64,000 bases of DNA. Source: Hyposmocoma kahamanoa. Lineage: Eukaryota > Arthropoda > Insecta > Lepidoptera > Cosmopterigidae. This document shows positions 30,995 to 41,159 of this stretch, in pieces; position 1 is the stretch's first letter; each line of letters starts with the position of its first letter. The notes beneath the pieces were generated by a model, which was not told the origin of the DNA, ran no database searches, and saw only the letters and a program-made list of their open reading frames with translations. Position numbers and translations under genes: made by a program. The DNA is taken from the NCBI RefSeq assembly GCF_003589595.1, contig NW_020654422.1, positions 3,006,449 through 3,070,448 of the forward strand. The letters are read 5' to 3'.

Positions 30995-31015
30995 TGCGTG
31001 CGCGCATGCGTGCAC
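30995..31015. repeat. Alternating purine-pyrimidine tract
   Basis: TGCGTGCGCGCATGCGTGCA and the next C form 21 strictly alternating bases, just after a (TG)n run at 30969-30981. Such tracts can adopt Z-DNA under supercoiling. Confidence 0.6.
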
Positions 31016-31097
31016 CTGTATATGGCGAACGATTATTCTCTGCGTGCAGACTTATTTCTTAAACGTTATAACTAAGCCTTTTCAAGGCGAGAGTACA

Positions 31098-31180
31098 TAG
31101 GCATTATTTAGGTGTGCATGCTCCATCGTTGACTTAATCGTCACTTTCCATTAGATGGAGATGAAATAGGCATTTATATT
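31098..31180 (-). repeat. Repeat H, fragment
   Basis: AGGTGTGCATGCTCCATCGT and CACTTTCCATTAGATGGAGA are the inverse of the first part of repeat H (6345-6410). Confidence 0.55.
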
Positions 31181-31500
31181 AAAAACGTGCGTGTCTACGT
31201 GTTTATCATCACAGGAATCATTATTATATAAAAAAAAGTTTTAATTAATGGTTCACTTGTAGTTATGGTTTATATGTTTTATGGATAAATCAATGACTTT
31301 TATTTTTACTTTATTTAAATGCACGATTTCAAATTAATTGTTCGTTTTCGCTGAAGTTTAGTACTATAAGCGATTGTGTGACCACATCCTTAAATTTAAA
31401 TAATTATTTTAGTTATAATTCGTTAGCAAATAGTTGGAATAAATTCCTTAGATAACTCCAATCGTCACGTGCGATTGTGCCAGGTTTGTGTACTTAACGT

Positions 31501-31550
31501 CCTAAGACCCAGCAAACTACAATGGGAAAAGCGCTAAACGCTCAATATAC
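31501..31550 (-). repeat. Repeat I, copy 2
   Basis: CCTAAGACCCAGCAAACTAC and GGGAAAAGCGCTAAACGCTC are the inverse of the repeat at 11648-11700. Confidence 0.5.
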
Positions 31551-31789
31551 ATTAAAATGTAGTAAATACAATTAAATGCTTCAGATTCAAGCAAGTATGC
31601 CCTCAGTTTTATATGAAAATCGTATTTTTCTAAATACCTTATGATCATAATAATATTTAGATTATAGCATAATATTTTTATTTTAATATTCACTGAGGGT
31701 TTTCGTGATAGAAATAATATTATTTGGGTGTGGATCACTTCACATATTATGTACATTGATTGTAATGATGTTTCGATGTTTTAAGTTGG

Positions 31790-32075
31790 TTTCAGAGTAG
31801 TGCGGATTTATCTGCGGATCGTCCGCGCGGAGCATCGGTGCGGAGTAACACGTGTGGCGTTAGAACATCATTTTATAGTGACACACATTGCTCCGTACGG
31901 AACACGCTCCGCGTGAATTCCCCTCAACCCACCCGTGCGTTCATTGTAGGCGAATGTCTTTCGTGAATATCCACACTAAATTAAATACTCGATTCAGAGC
32001 ACTGCGGAATCTACGCATGCGGATGGCCAGCAGGCGGACACACAGCTGTGAAACTGGTCTGGTACTAATACCATG
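31790..32075. mobile_element. Possible CpG-rich MITE
   Basis: The block with CAGAGTAGTGCGGATTTATC near the left recurs as CAGAGCACTGCGGAATCTAC near the right, and GGTTTCA faces TGAAACTGG at the ends. The inverted ends are weak, so the class is uncertain. Confidence 0.35.
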
Positions 32076-32107
32076 ATATTTAATTATTTTTTGTGGACTT
32101 ACTCTAC

Positions 32108-32447
32108 TAGTTTATTGTAACTTTAGTACAAAGATCGAACACAAACAAAAATTCCTTCGATCTGACAGAATACGAAGCTGCGTCTGGCCATATCAGTGCC
32201 TCTACCATAAGTTTACTGTGACAGTTGTCGCAAGTGACCGCGTAAATTACTTCACAATTTTGTATGGTAAATTATACATCGCCCCTAGCGGTCACAAGAT
32301 AAAACAACATTTTGTATACAAAGATTTTACGCGAACGCTTGTAATAACTGTCACAGTAATCTCATGGTAGAGGTACAGGGCGACCACTCTACCAGATCCT
32401 GTCAAATCGAAGGAATTTTTCTTTATGTTCGATCTTTGTATTAACAA
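32108..32447. repeat. Large foldback of two head-to-head SINE SD copies
   Basis: TACAAAGATCGAACACAAAC...TTCCTTCGAT at the left is inverted at 32400-32447, as are CTCTACCATAAG...ACTGTGACAG and its partner. Arms of ~130 bp pair imperfectly around a short centre. The outer parts equal the tail of SINE SD, so the unit is an inverted pair or a foldback derived from that SINE. Confidence 0.65.
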
Positions 32448-32991
32448 ATTATTAATATACATTTTTTTATTTATATTTTGGTGTACATAGGACCTTAGTA
32501 GGTCACGATAACGTCAGACATAAATATATTAACCGACAAATTGAACCTGCTTCTATATTTTTGAAGTTGTTCGAAAATGTTGCGTCAAGGTATTGCTTCA
32601 CAAACAAGTAAACAACATCAGTCAAATGCAAAATCTTTCACAAAAATGTCTTCGCAATTTATTTTATTCTGCTTTTGAAATTAAAAGACGCTTACGAAAA
32701 CTCCCAGAGGGTAGCTATTCATAATTGCTAACAGAAAAATATCCATCTGTTCTAATGCACTTGAGAGGGAAGCAATTGCGGAGTCCATGTTAATTGCTTG
32801 CTCGAAAGATCCTGAGGTTCTTTCTAATGGCTTTTTATGAATAATGTATATAATGTGAACGTTGACAGATATATGAACCGTCTGTTTCAAAGATTCTAAG
32901 AATAATATAAAATCAGCTCTCTCGAAGAGACGTTTGTTTTTATACGTTAAATTAATTCTATATTAGGTCTCTTAAACTACTATACTAAGTA
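32448..32991. other. Stretch with nothing recognised
   Basis: AT-rich; a 69-codon minus frame (32681-32890) is unrecognised. Confidence 0.3.
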
Positions 32992-33077
32992 TCTCAAACA
33001 ATTAGTGGTATACATTTAAATATAGCTTGTGTAGTGACACAAGCTATAGTCAAATGTATACCACTGATTGTTTGAGA
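32992..33077. repeat. Hairpin: 41-bp stem, 4-nt loop
   Basis: Arms 32992-33032 and 33037-33077 pair at 38 of 41 positions around AGTG. Apical part is ATAGCTTGTGT / ACACAAGCTAT. An 86-nt transcript would fold as a single near-perfect hairpin. It could be a tiny foldback element or a small-RNA precursor-like locus. Nothing shows expression. Confidence 0.75.
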
Positions 33078-33087
33078 GATTCTTTGA

Positions 33088-33206
33088 TTCAGAGTTTTTA
33101 TTTAATATTAGTATAGCATTTTTTTGGATCAGTACATTTGTTTTTCCAAAAAACCAACTGTTCGGGCCCTTTACAGGTCCCATGGTCACGTCACGCGCTG
33201 TATTCA
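33088..33206 (-). mobile_element. Penelope-like pseudo-LTR fragment
   Basis: TGTTCGGGCCCTTTACAGGT followed by CCCATGGTCACG is the inverse of the conserved block seen at 37040-37080 and 48720-48755. A forward piece (CATTTCCTATGTGTAACAAT) lies at 33537-33556. MITE D copy 5 lies between the two pieces. Confidence 0.55.
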
Positions 33207-33270
33207 AATTATTCGTATCAATCAATCAATCAGCATTGATCCTAATAATTTCAGTACAGAGCATTAAAAA

Positions 33271-33526
33271 AACTGACCTCAAAAATTCATAGAATTACTT
33301 CTGTTTGTTTTATTGAAATCAGTTACCGGAAAGTGCGTGAAACCAGATTCATCTCCTAGTTTGCCATCCCTACAGGTGGAACGTTTTCTTCAAATTCCAA
33401 CAAAAACGACACACTAAAATCGGTTTACAAAGTGTTGTTTGTAAACCGATTTTAGTTATCGAGTAACATATATACAAAAAAAACATATAGTCGATTTGAT
33501 AACCTCCTATTTTTAAATTGGGTTAA
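33271..33526 (-). mobile_element. MITE family D, copy 5
   Basis: Reverse copy with AACTGACCTCAAAAATTC at its right-hand family end, TTGAAATCAGTTACCGGAAA and CCTAGTTTGCCATCCC. An internal hairpin (AAAATCGGTTTACAAA...TTTGTAAACCGATTTT) lies at about 33416-33455. Confidence 0.6.
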
Positions 33527-33557
33527 AAATAGTATCATTTCCTATGTGTAACAATCG

Positions 33558-33810
33558 CAAAGCTCCTTGTGAAGGAGTTCGTCCAATGACGTACTGCCTT
33601 ACCTATCACTGCCGCCAAGCAGTAATGCGAGCAGAGCATTACTGCGTTCCGGTTTTGAACAGTAAGAGGGTTCTGGTAAATTACAGGCACTTGGGACCTG
33701 TCACTTTATCTCTCAGGGCACGGGTGCAGTTACAGTGCTCTGCGAATCTTTGCCCTGTAACAGTTATGAGTAGGCGTGTCCATTACCACCTGACCTACGA
33801 GTTAAGTTCT
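33558..33810 (+). repeat. Repeat A, copy 5 (degenerate, 3' end short)
   Basis: AAAGCTCCTTGTGAAGGAGT, CTGCCGCCAAGCAGTAATGC and TAGGCGTGTCCATTACCACC in family order. The head directly abuts the pseudo-LTR fragment end. Confidence 0.75.
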
Positions 33811-35081
33811 CACGATTACTCCTACTATTATTGGAAATAAAACTATTTTCTTTGGACCTAAAGTCGATTATATTTGTTTTTTCAAACAATCTGTTAGCTT
33901 TTGGATACGCAATTGTTCATAATATTGAAGAAGTAAAATTAATAATACATTGGAAAACATTTCATTCTTTAAGTGTACTGTCGAGACTAGAAACTTATTC
34001 GAAAGATGAGATTTTTTTTTCCGAACTAATATCTCGTGCCTGTTTAAATAGGTTTCGGGTCATCCAAATTTTTTTGACCCAAAATATGACTAAGTCTTTA
34101 TGTTGCCTGTATAATAAAAAGTCTTCAAGAATTGAAAAAAGATAAGAGCCTTTTTTTATGGAAATCAATTATATAAATTTGAGGAATATTTATGACATTT
34201 TACTGAATTTGTCTAAAGAAAAAAATACCTTCGTTATTATTTACAAATTTATATTTTGAGTTTTTGGAAATTCACAATGAGTATATTGCCATGCGGGGGC
34301 CTTTAGGAGTGCCTAATAAAAATTTGTGTCCAAAATTGGTTTTTCACACCATTTCAAAATATGACTGTCATATAAGCGTTCCTTGGTGGCAGATAAAAAT
34401 TTTCTGTAACCCGACTGAAAATCGGCATCCTATGACGGTCATGTTAATAATGAATGACTATTTGTATTTCTGACGCGTTAAAAGCTACGTAAACGAAGTC
34501 AAACTTTCATGAGCCTGAAGTATGTAATAGTATAAGTACATTTTAATATATATTGGGCATTTAGCGCTTTTATCTTAGTAGTTTGCTTAGGAGGTTACAG
34601 TAAATTTCCTTAAGTGTAAAGTAGAATGTACCATTTATTGGACGAATTTTATTAAATATCCTTACTACTAAAACAAAACAAAACAAAAAACAAAATGTAG
34701 ATGAACCTAAACAATGAAGAAAAGCAAAAACTAACAAAAGCCAAAGCTGTAACATGCAAAAACAGCGGTCAATCCCCGACAAACAAGATTACGTCTGATT
34801 TATATCGACGACTTATTTCTGATAACAGACTGGAGTGACGGCTCGTGTAAACAACAAACAGCCGACCCATAAAAGAACAGACGCTGTTTTGCCAATATAC
34901 CGCAGCACCATTTTCATGAAAGAAAACATTAAAATGGTAATTAAATTTAAAAAAACCATTGCAAAATAGCGTAGGTCAACAACTCCAAAATCCAATTTAA
35001 TGAGCACCAATACAATAGTTCTATTGTAAGCATTTGATAACTTGATTATTCTGCAGCATCAGAATAAAAAGAAAATTACCA
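33811..35081. other. Stretch with no recognised gene
   Basis: Open frames at 33831-34145 (+), 34264-34473 (+) and two minus frames at 34570-35010 are AT-biased and unrecognised. A third copy of repeat I (TATTGGGCATTTAGCGCTTT) lies at 34549-34596. Confidence 0.3.
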
Positions 35082-35101
35082 TGTCAAAGTCAAAGTCGAA
35101 T
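35082..35101 (-). mobile_element. Severely truncated LINE tail
   Basis: TGTCAAAGTCAAAGTCGAA is the inverse of a (TTTGAC)n tail like that at 27160-27177. Confidence 0.35.
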
Positions 35102-36073
35102 CATTGTTTCTTTCGTATTTTATTATTGCGTATACTGCAGAGCTGAGCCGTTTTGTTAACTTATTTACATACATATATGTGGACCCCATTGCAATTTAGC
35201 ATATAAAGTTATAATCGTATCTACAAGGTTCAATTTTTCAGTTCTAACTATAACGTTTGTGTCCGTCTGTCTAACATTGGGTAATGTAAATTTCACACAA
35301 TTTGGTTTTCTCATTAACGAGCAGGTTATTAACTGCAAACTAATTTACTACTTTAGAAATAGTCTATGTTGTTCTCATCGTCATCGACAGGAAGTATCAT
35401 CAGCAAACAATATTATCTCACTGATTATTGTAATGTCATTAGATATCCATAGTACAATAAGTTTCAAGTCTTCATGATGCGGTCCACTATACCAAGACCA
35501 CCACAGACAGAGCAGCGTCGTCATGCAGAAACTAAATCACGACCCGCAGTAATGAGGAAAACGACGCGGGAATGAGGTCTTTTGAGAAGGACCTGTCCTC
35601 TCACTAGGCCATTATTTGAACACTCAGATCGAAATCAATTTATAAAAGAGAGTTAAAAAAAAACATTGATCACACGTCATAGACACGTCTGGCAAGGCAG
35701 ACATGCAGACTCCTGCGTGAAGTCAAAAGATGCAGTACTAGTACTATCGCTGTTCTCATTATAAAAGCAGTATAGGTTTTAATAATTGTACAAAGTTCGT
35801 TTTTGTTACTTTTTAATTTAAAATTGGGAAAGCAGAAAAATATATCTTTATATCAAAAATCGTTGTTCGAATACAGGCCAAGTCGAGTGCTGTTGACAGT
35901 AGGGCATTCTGACGTCATGTCACGAGCAGAGATGTCGAGATCGTTTTAAATTGCATTATTGTGTGCGTATTGTCGTACTTTATTTTAATTTTGTAAAGAA
36001 ATTAATTGATATTTTTTTTATAAAAGACTGCATACGAGTGTGTTATAATATAATTGTTAGCCTATTATATATT
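35102..36073. other. Stretch with nothing recognised
   Basis: AT-rich with short unrecognised frames (35259-35477, 35951-36217). Confidence 0.3.
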
Positions 36074-36338
36074 TCCAATGCTGGGCACAGATCTCCCATC
36101 ATGAGAGGGTTTGGGCTGAAGTCTTACACGGGCCCAATAGAAATTGGAAACTTGACACACATATTTAAATTGCTTTGCAGATTTCCTCATGATGTTTTCC
36201 TCTACCTAAAATCATAATTATGGTAAATTTCAAATTATATTTCGCACATAAATTCCGAAAACTCATTGGTGCAAGCCTGGATTCGAACTGCCCTCTGTTT
36301 CAGAGGAGGTAAGTCAAACCAGCAGGCTACCACGGCGT
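36074..36338 (-). mobile_element. tRNA-headed SINE (family SJ)
   Basis: Minus-strand head has A-box-like TGGTAGCCTGCTGG and B-box-like GTTCGAATCC (rev. of 36286-36295 region). The body has CTCCCATCATGAGAGGGTTT, TTTGCAGATTTCCTCATGAT and CACATAAATTCCGAAAACTC. This body/head arrangement is a very common insect repeat pattern that I recognise from memory. Confidence 0.65.
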
Positions 36339-36361
36339 AAAACTATTATGGGTGTGTATGT

Positions 36362-37172
36362 GAATTATCGAAATTATTGTAATTTGGGAAATGAAACTAT
36401 TTTTCCGGATTTAAATCGCGTATATTTGTTTTTTTCAAACAAACCAACGTTTCGGGTCCTTTACGGGTCCCATAGTCACGGTTGACTGAGGTGGTATAGT
36501 CATCAACCAGTTATGTCTAACTTTAATGCAAACCACCCTATTTTTTCACTAAAACCATTTCACCCTATTTTGTCTGCAGTCTGCAAGCATGTCATGGATA
36601 AACCTACACATTCAATGAAGTTTGATAAACCCCAGGTTCTTGCAAAAGAAGTCCGATATCTACCCAGGATGCTGCGAGCGACCATTGAAATTAAATAACA
36701 TCCTAATGTAAAGGGAAGATGGTTGCTCCGTACCAATGGTTTGGGATCCAGTATTTCCTCTGATGAAAAACCCAAACAGACATAAGACTGCAGTACTAAT
36801 TGATATGTTTTAATTTATTCTAATTTCTATTATTAATTAATAATAAATTTAAATTAAAGAAAATTTATTCAATAAAATAATTTATAAAACGTAATGTAGC
36901 GTAAATTGGAATGTTTCTTTGTAAAAAAATAAGGTTTTAACATTGACTTTTAATTAGTAACTTTTGTAAGTATAGTGAAAAAATGGGGTGGTGTGCATTA
37001 ATATTAGACATAACTGTTTGATGACTATACCACCTCAGTAAACCGTGACCATGGGACCTGTAAAGGGCCCGAAATGTTGGTTTGTTTGAAAAAAACAAAT
37101 ATACGCGATTTAAATCCGGAAACATAGTTTCATTTCCTATGTGTAACAATCGCGAAAACCTAAGAGTTCTTG
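36362..37172 (+). mobile_element. Truncated Penelope-like element between inverted pseudo-LTRs
   Basis: The left block 36362-36550 (reverse) and right block 36973-37172 (forward) are inverted copies. They share GTTGACTGAGGTGGTATAGT/inverse, CCCGAAACGT/inverse and GGAAATGAAACTA/inverse. Between them lies a broken C-terminus of a GIY-YIG-type endonuclease domain. Inverted or tail-to-tail pseudo-LTRs around a 5'-truncated ORF are the known arrangement of Penelope-like elements. RT is missing. Confidence 0.6.
36576..36785 (+). pseudogene. Penelope-like ORF C-terminus (decayed)
   Basis: The plus frame gives HSMKFDKPQVLAKEVRYLPR, then EIK and a stop at 36696-36698, followed by HPN. A second frame continues with REDGCSVPMVWDPVF. 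The order (H...F....VLA...Y..R...A.EI..H.N..REDG....W.PV) is what I expect after the GIY-YIG core in Penelope-like elements. The GIY-YIG motif and RT are absent. A frame shift plus a stop make it non-functional. Confidence 0.6.
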
Positions 37173-37202
37173 TAACTTATTGAAAAAAAATACGCATACG
37201 CA

Positions 37203-37418
37203 TTATAATACTAAGTGATGGGATGAACAAGTCATGTGCCTGGTGGTCGCAACATGCATGTCCCTAACAATTGCAGTGCCACTCAGAGCTTTAATCACAA
37301 AGATCTGAGGGGCACTGCCAGTGCGCATGCTGTGCTGCATGTGCCTGTTTCACCAGCACCCTTACTCTTCAAAATTGAAACACAGAAATGTTAACATTAC
37401 TGCTTGGCCCCAAAAATA
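37203..37418 (-). repeat. Repeat A, copy 6, tail part (split by mariner)
   Basis: Contains AAGTGATGGGATGAACAAGT, CACAAAGATCTGAGGGGCAC and ATTACTGCTTGGC. Sequence continues across the mariner at 38684. Confidence 0.75.
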
Positions 37419-38683
37419 CGAGGGCCACACAGAAAGTTTTGCACAACTCATAAATAAAACTATTTATAACGAAATTAATATGTTTATTGCTTTTCAAAAT
37501 ATTCTCCGTTACATTTTAAATACTTTTTCATACGCTCAAACCATTTTCTATAACATGAAGCCCACTCATCTGATCGGGTACGTTACCAACTTGTTGGTTA
37601 AAAATCGCCACTGCCACTTCTGGGTCCGGAAATGTTAATCCCCTCATCAACTCTTTTATTTTTGGGAAAAGAAAGAAGTCACATGGTACTAGGTCTGGGC
37701 TGTGAGCAGGATGGGTCACGGTCCAACTTGTCGGTACACAAAACTGCTTTTGTTTTGTTCGCCGTGTGAGAAGAAGCATTATCGTGGTGCAAGGGAATGC
37801 GACTTCTCGGTCGCCTCTCGCGAACTTTCGACGGAATTCGGCTGACATACGGTGGTGTACCATTCAACATTCACTGTTGCTTGTTGTTCTACGGCAACAA
37901 AGCAAACATGACCCGTTGGAGAGAAAAAACTCACTATCATCTTTGTGCCTACGCTTCTGGTTTGTTGCAATTTTGTTTGTCTGTTGTCGCCTTTGAAGAC
38001 CCATTCACTGGACTGTTGTTTTTTTCCGGATCTTAACAATAAACCCATGTTCCGTCCCTTATAACGATGTCATAAACAGCGTTTGAACGCCCGTGGTCAA
38101 ACTTTAGCAACATATGTTTGCACCAAACAACACGAGCCCGTTTCTAGTCTGATGTGAGTTCGTGCTGTATCCTGCGACAACAAAGTTTCCTGACTTGCAA
38201 ATGTTTGTGCAATTTTTTTTTCAGTTTAGCTTATACGGATCCCTAATTGTCCACGAATCTCGGCGTAGGTGATACGGCAATTTTCTTCAATGAGTCGCTT
38301 GACAGTAGCCACATTTTCATTATTCACTGCAGTTGACGGTCGACCTTCACGAATGTCAACATGGAGAGAAACACGACCACGATTACATTCAGCGTGCCAA
38401 CGCCTGACCATGTTTAAATGTGGTGCTTCAAGCCCAAAAACATTTTGAAGGCGAGCACACCACTGTTGTAGAGAAATAGAACTTTTAAATTCATTAAAAG
38501 CGTTAAATTCATTTTCAGTGCAAAACTTACAATTCTACTGGTCAAATTTAAAAAATTAACAAGCAATTTACGCCAAAAAATATTTCATTTTATAGATAAA
38601 ATTCTATGTTTTTTTAAACAAAACATTTGTATTTCGAGTATTAATGAGTCGCCAGGAGTGCAAAACTTTCTGTGTGACCTATG
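37419..38683 (-). mobile_element. Full-length, inactivated mariner transposon
   Basis: Ends are inverted: CGAGGGCCACACAGAAAGTT at the left and AACTTTCTGTGTGACCTATG at the right. TA is found at both junctions (37417-37418 and 38684-38685), as required for mariner insertion. Size 1,265 bp is typical. The repeat A sequence is collinear across the insertion, with AAATAGGTAAGG expected at the target. Minus-strand transposase frames are broken (see the next entry). Confidence 0.85.
37528..38527 (-). pseudogene. mariner transposase, multiple frame shifts and stops
   Basis: The N-terminal DNA-binding part (to 38226) reads ARLQNVFGLEAPHLNMVRRW, then HAECNRGRVSLH and REGRPSTAVNNENVATVKRL, followed by a helix-turn-helix stretch, and ends in a stop. 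The catalytic region has WVYC with an in-frame stop before DPEKKQQSSEW, then FFSPTGHVCFVAVEQQA. HHDNASSHTANKT (second catalytic Asp) is in one frame. HSPDLVPCDFFLFPKIKELM (third catalytic Asp, D34D-type) is in another. No intact protein can be made. The second copy at 60945-61700 is the same family. Confidence 0.85.
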
Positions 38684-38739
38684 TAAGTAAGTAAGGTGGC
38701 AGTACTTCCCTGGACGAACTCTTTCACATGGAGCTCTGA
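38684..38739 (-). repeat. Repeat A, copy 6, head part
   Basis: AAGGTGGCAGTACTTCCCTG and GACGAACTCTTTCACATGGA complete the repeat interrupted by the mariner. Confidence 0.75.
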
Positions 38740-39647
38740 CTAGGTCAGTATATAGTTTGTACTGTGATATTCTATAAGAAAACGTAGTAATACTTTGAAT
38801 ATTTATTGTTCGTTAAAGTGCACAAAATATCTCAAATTATTATACACTAAACAAGATTGAAAATAAGTCACCGAATCTTATCGATACTATCAAGACTACT
38901 CTGAAACAAAGACAACCACGTAGCTATTTCTTTATATAATAAAATATTGATCGGACTTTTTACTCAATCCAACGATCGTTACGCTTGAATATCATGTCTT
39001 ATTGCTTATTTTATTATCTTATGAATGGGTATAAATAGATGTCTATTTCGATTTCGGTCGTATTTTCCTTTATCTGCATAAAGCACCTAACGAACTTCCT
39101 TTTCAAAAACCTACAATTTCATTATCTTAATTTCCAGACAGATTTTTTTCTAGAACTGTTTTCCTGTGTGTATGTCCACTGTACTGTTGTATGGGTCGGC
39201 GTAACAACAGAATAGCGGAAAATATCTCCGCTTGAAGTTCAAGCTCGCAGCTACAGAAGATAATTTGCCTTCTAATTGACATTCGGACATAAAAAGTACT
39301 GAAGTAAAAAGGTTCCAAGCCGAATCGCATTTTTACGCAGAGTGCATGCAAAAATAAAAGAAAAACTGACGTCAACAGGGGACAGAAGTGCAGTAATTAG
39401 ATTCCTGTCCGGTTCGCAGACATGTCGGAAATTGTCGGTTACATTCCACAACCGCTGTTAGTTCCTGTTGAGTTGAATTTTGCTCGAACACGTTAAGTGT
39501 GTTAGGATTTGGCGAGTGCGCTTTTTAACCATTGGAATTTGAATTTCGCATCTGTAAAATTACAATTTTGCAGGAGAGGATATAACTTTTTTATGACTAA
39601 ATGCGATAGTTATTAAAGTAGTTTATTTTTATTTATTTATTATATTT
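38740..39647. other. Stretch with nothing recognised
   Basis: AT-rich; a minus frame at 39127-39375 is unrecognised. Confidence 0.3.
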
Positions 39648-39938
39648 TAGTAGCAGTAGAGATCCTTAGGAAAGAGCTCGTCCAGAAACTTACTGCCACC
39701 TTACCTATTTCTACCGCCAAGCAGTAATATGAACATTACTGTGTTCTGGTTGTGAACAGGTAAGGATGCTGGTGAAATTACAGGCACATGTGACTTGTCA
39801 ACTTATGTCTCAGGGTTACGGGCGCAGTGGCGGTCCCCAGATCTATATGATTTAAACCTCTGAGTAAGACTGCAACTGTTATGGGCAGGTGTGTGGCTTA
39901 CTGCCAGTCCCGTCACTTGGTATTATATATGAAAAAAA
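39648..39938 (+). repeat. Repeat A, copy 7
   Basis: TAGTAGCAGTAGAGATCCTT head, CAAGCAGTAATATGAACATT middle and a shortened tail (CAGTCCCGTCACTTGGTATT) with A-run. Confidence 0.8.
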
Positions 39939-41064
39939 GGTTTACCAACGTCTGTACACAGTATTACTTATTATGTCTTATCATACCTTTACAAGCGATG
40001 TAATTGCCACAAACACTTAGGGGTAAACTCAACATGCATTAAAACTTAACTATGTTTAACTAAAATTTAAAAAAAACTAACACTTACACTTTTGACAAAT
40101 AACAATATGATAAAAAATTTATGCATACACTACTTTAACGATTGAATTATTTGACTGAATTTAATAAATTATTTTTTTACGTTACTGTAATAATTTACCG
40201 TCCTGTACAACCGTGCAACAGTAGTTGTTCCGTTACTTCTACTAAAATAAATGGAAAATTGAACCAGGCTATCAGTCAGTTTTTTGTAAAGACCTCAAAA
40301 TCAAAATCTAGAAATTCTGAATTAATGAAATTTTTACCTGCAATTTCCAGAAAATCGTTAAAGATTTTTAATAGCACGTAACTTAAAACAGAACAAACTA
40401 ATTTTTATGTAAGTTTTTGACTAATAGGCTAGTGGCCAATGCTATGAAAAATATATCGACAGATCAGATGTCAATGTCATTATTATCACAATATAATTAG
40501 CCAATTGTTATCAAGTATTTGAATATTTTAGCGTTTAAGTGTTGCTGCTTTTTGGATTTTTTTTTAGTATCGCAGTGTTGCGGATAATTATTTAAGCATG
40601 TCTACCACACTTTTAATTTTAATAAATAAAAAAAAATGCAGATCATCATTTTATTTTTATTATTCTGTGAAGGTCTATATTTCAAGCTTATATCTAGCAA
40701 AAAAGTTGAGGGTTATTAAAATTTTCTGGGAATAAAGTAGCTCCATATCAATTCGATATAAGTCATTTCACATAAATAATTTGTTTCATGCACTTCGTAC
40801 TTCATGACTTTCATGGGATAAAAGTAGTTTTGAATATATTACGTGGCTTTGTTAAACTGTCAGTGGCCTATTACTATTTAACTTAACAAGCTCATTATTG
40901 TGTCATTGAGTAGCCTGATATTAAATAATAAATAAATAATGTGCCACACAATCACACACTCTGTTCTGAAACGAGAAAAGCCGTGTATTATGAACAACAC
41001 AGCAACCAAATTAGAAAAATTAAAATTTCCCAAATTGATCGGCCACCGAGCTTAAAAAAAAACG
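39939..41064. other. Stretch with no recognised gene
   Basis: A 79-codon plus frame (40142-40381) is unrecognised. Around 40770-40830 lies a diverged copy of the short motif pair mentioned for 21990-22050. Confidence 0.3.
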
Positions 41065-41159
41065 AAATACAGTGATGCCCACAGCTTGGCGACATAAATA
41101 GGTAAGTGGCAGTATTTCCCTGGACGAGTTCTTTCACAAGGAACTCTATTGCTACTAAA
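41065..41159 (-). repeat. Repeat A, head fragment (copy 8)
   Basis: AGGTAAGTGGCAGTATTTCC, GGACGAGTTCTTTCACAAGG and AACTCTATTGCTACTAAA. Confidence 0.7.

Noticed and set aside
36074..36338. Part of a host gene because the sequence is so familiar
   Set aside because: The pattern is a widespread insect SINE/LINE-associated repeat with a tRNA-like end.
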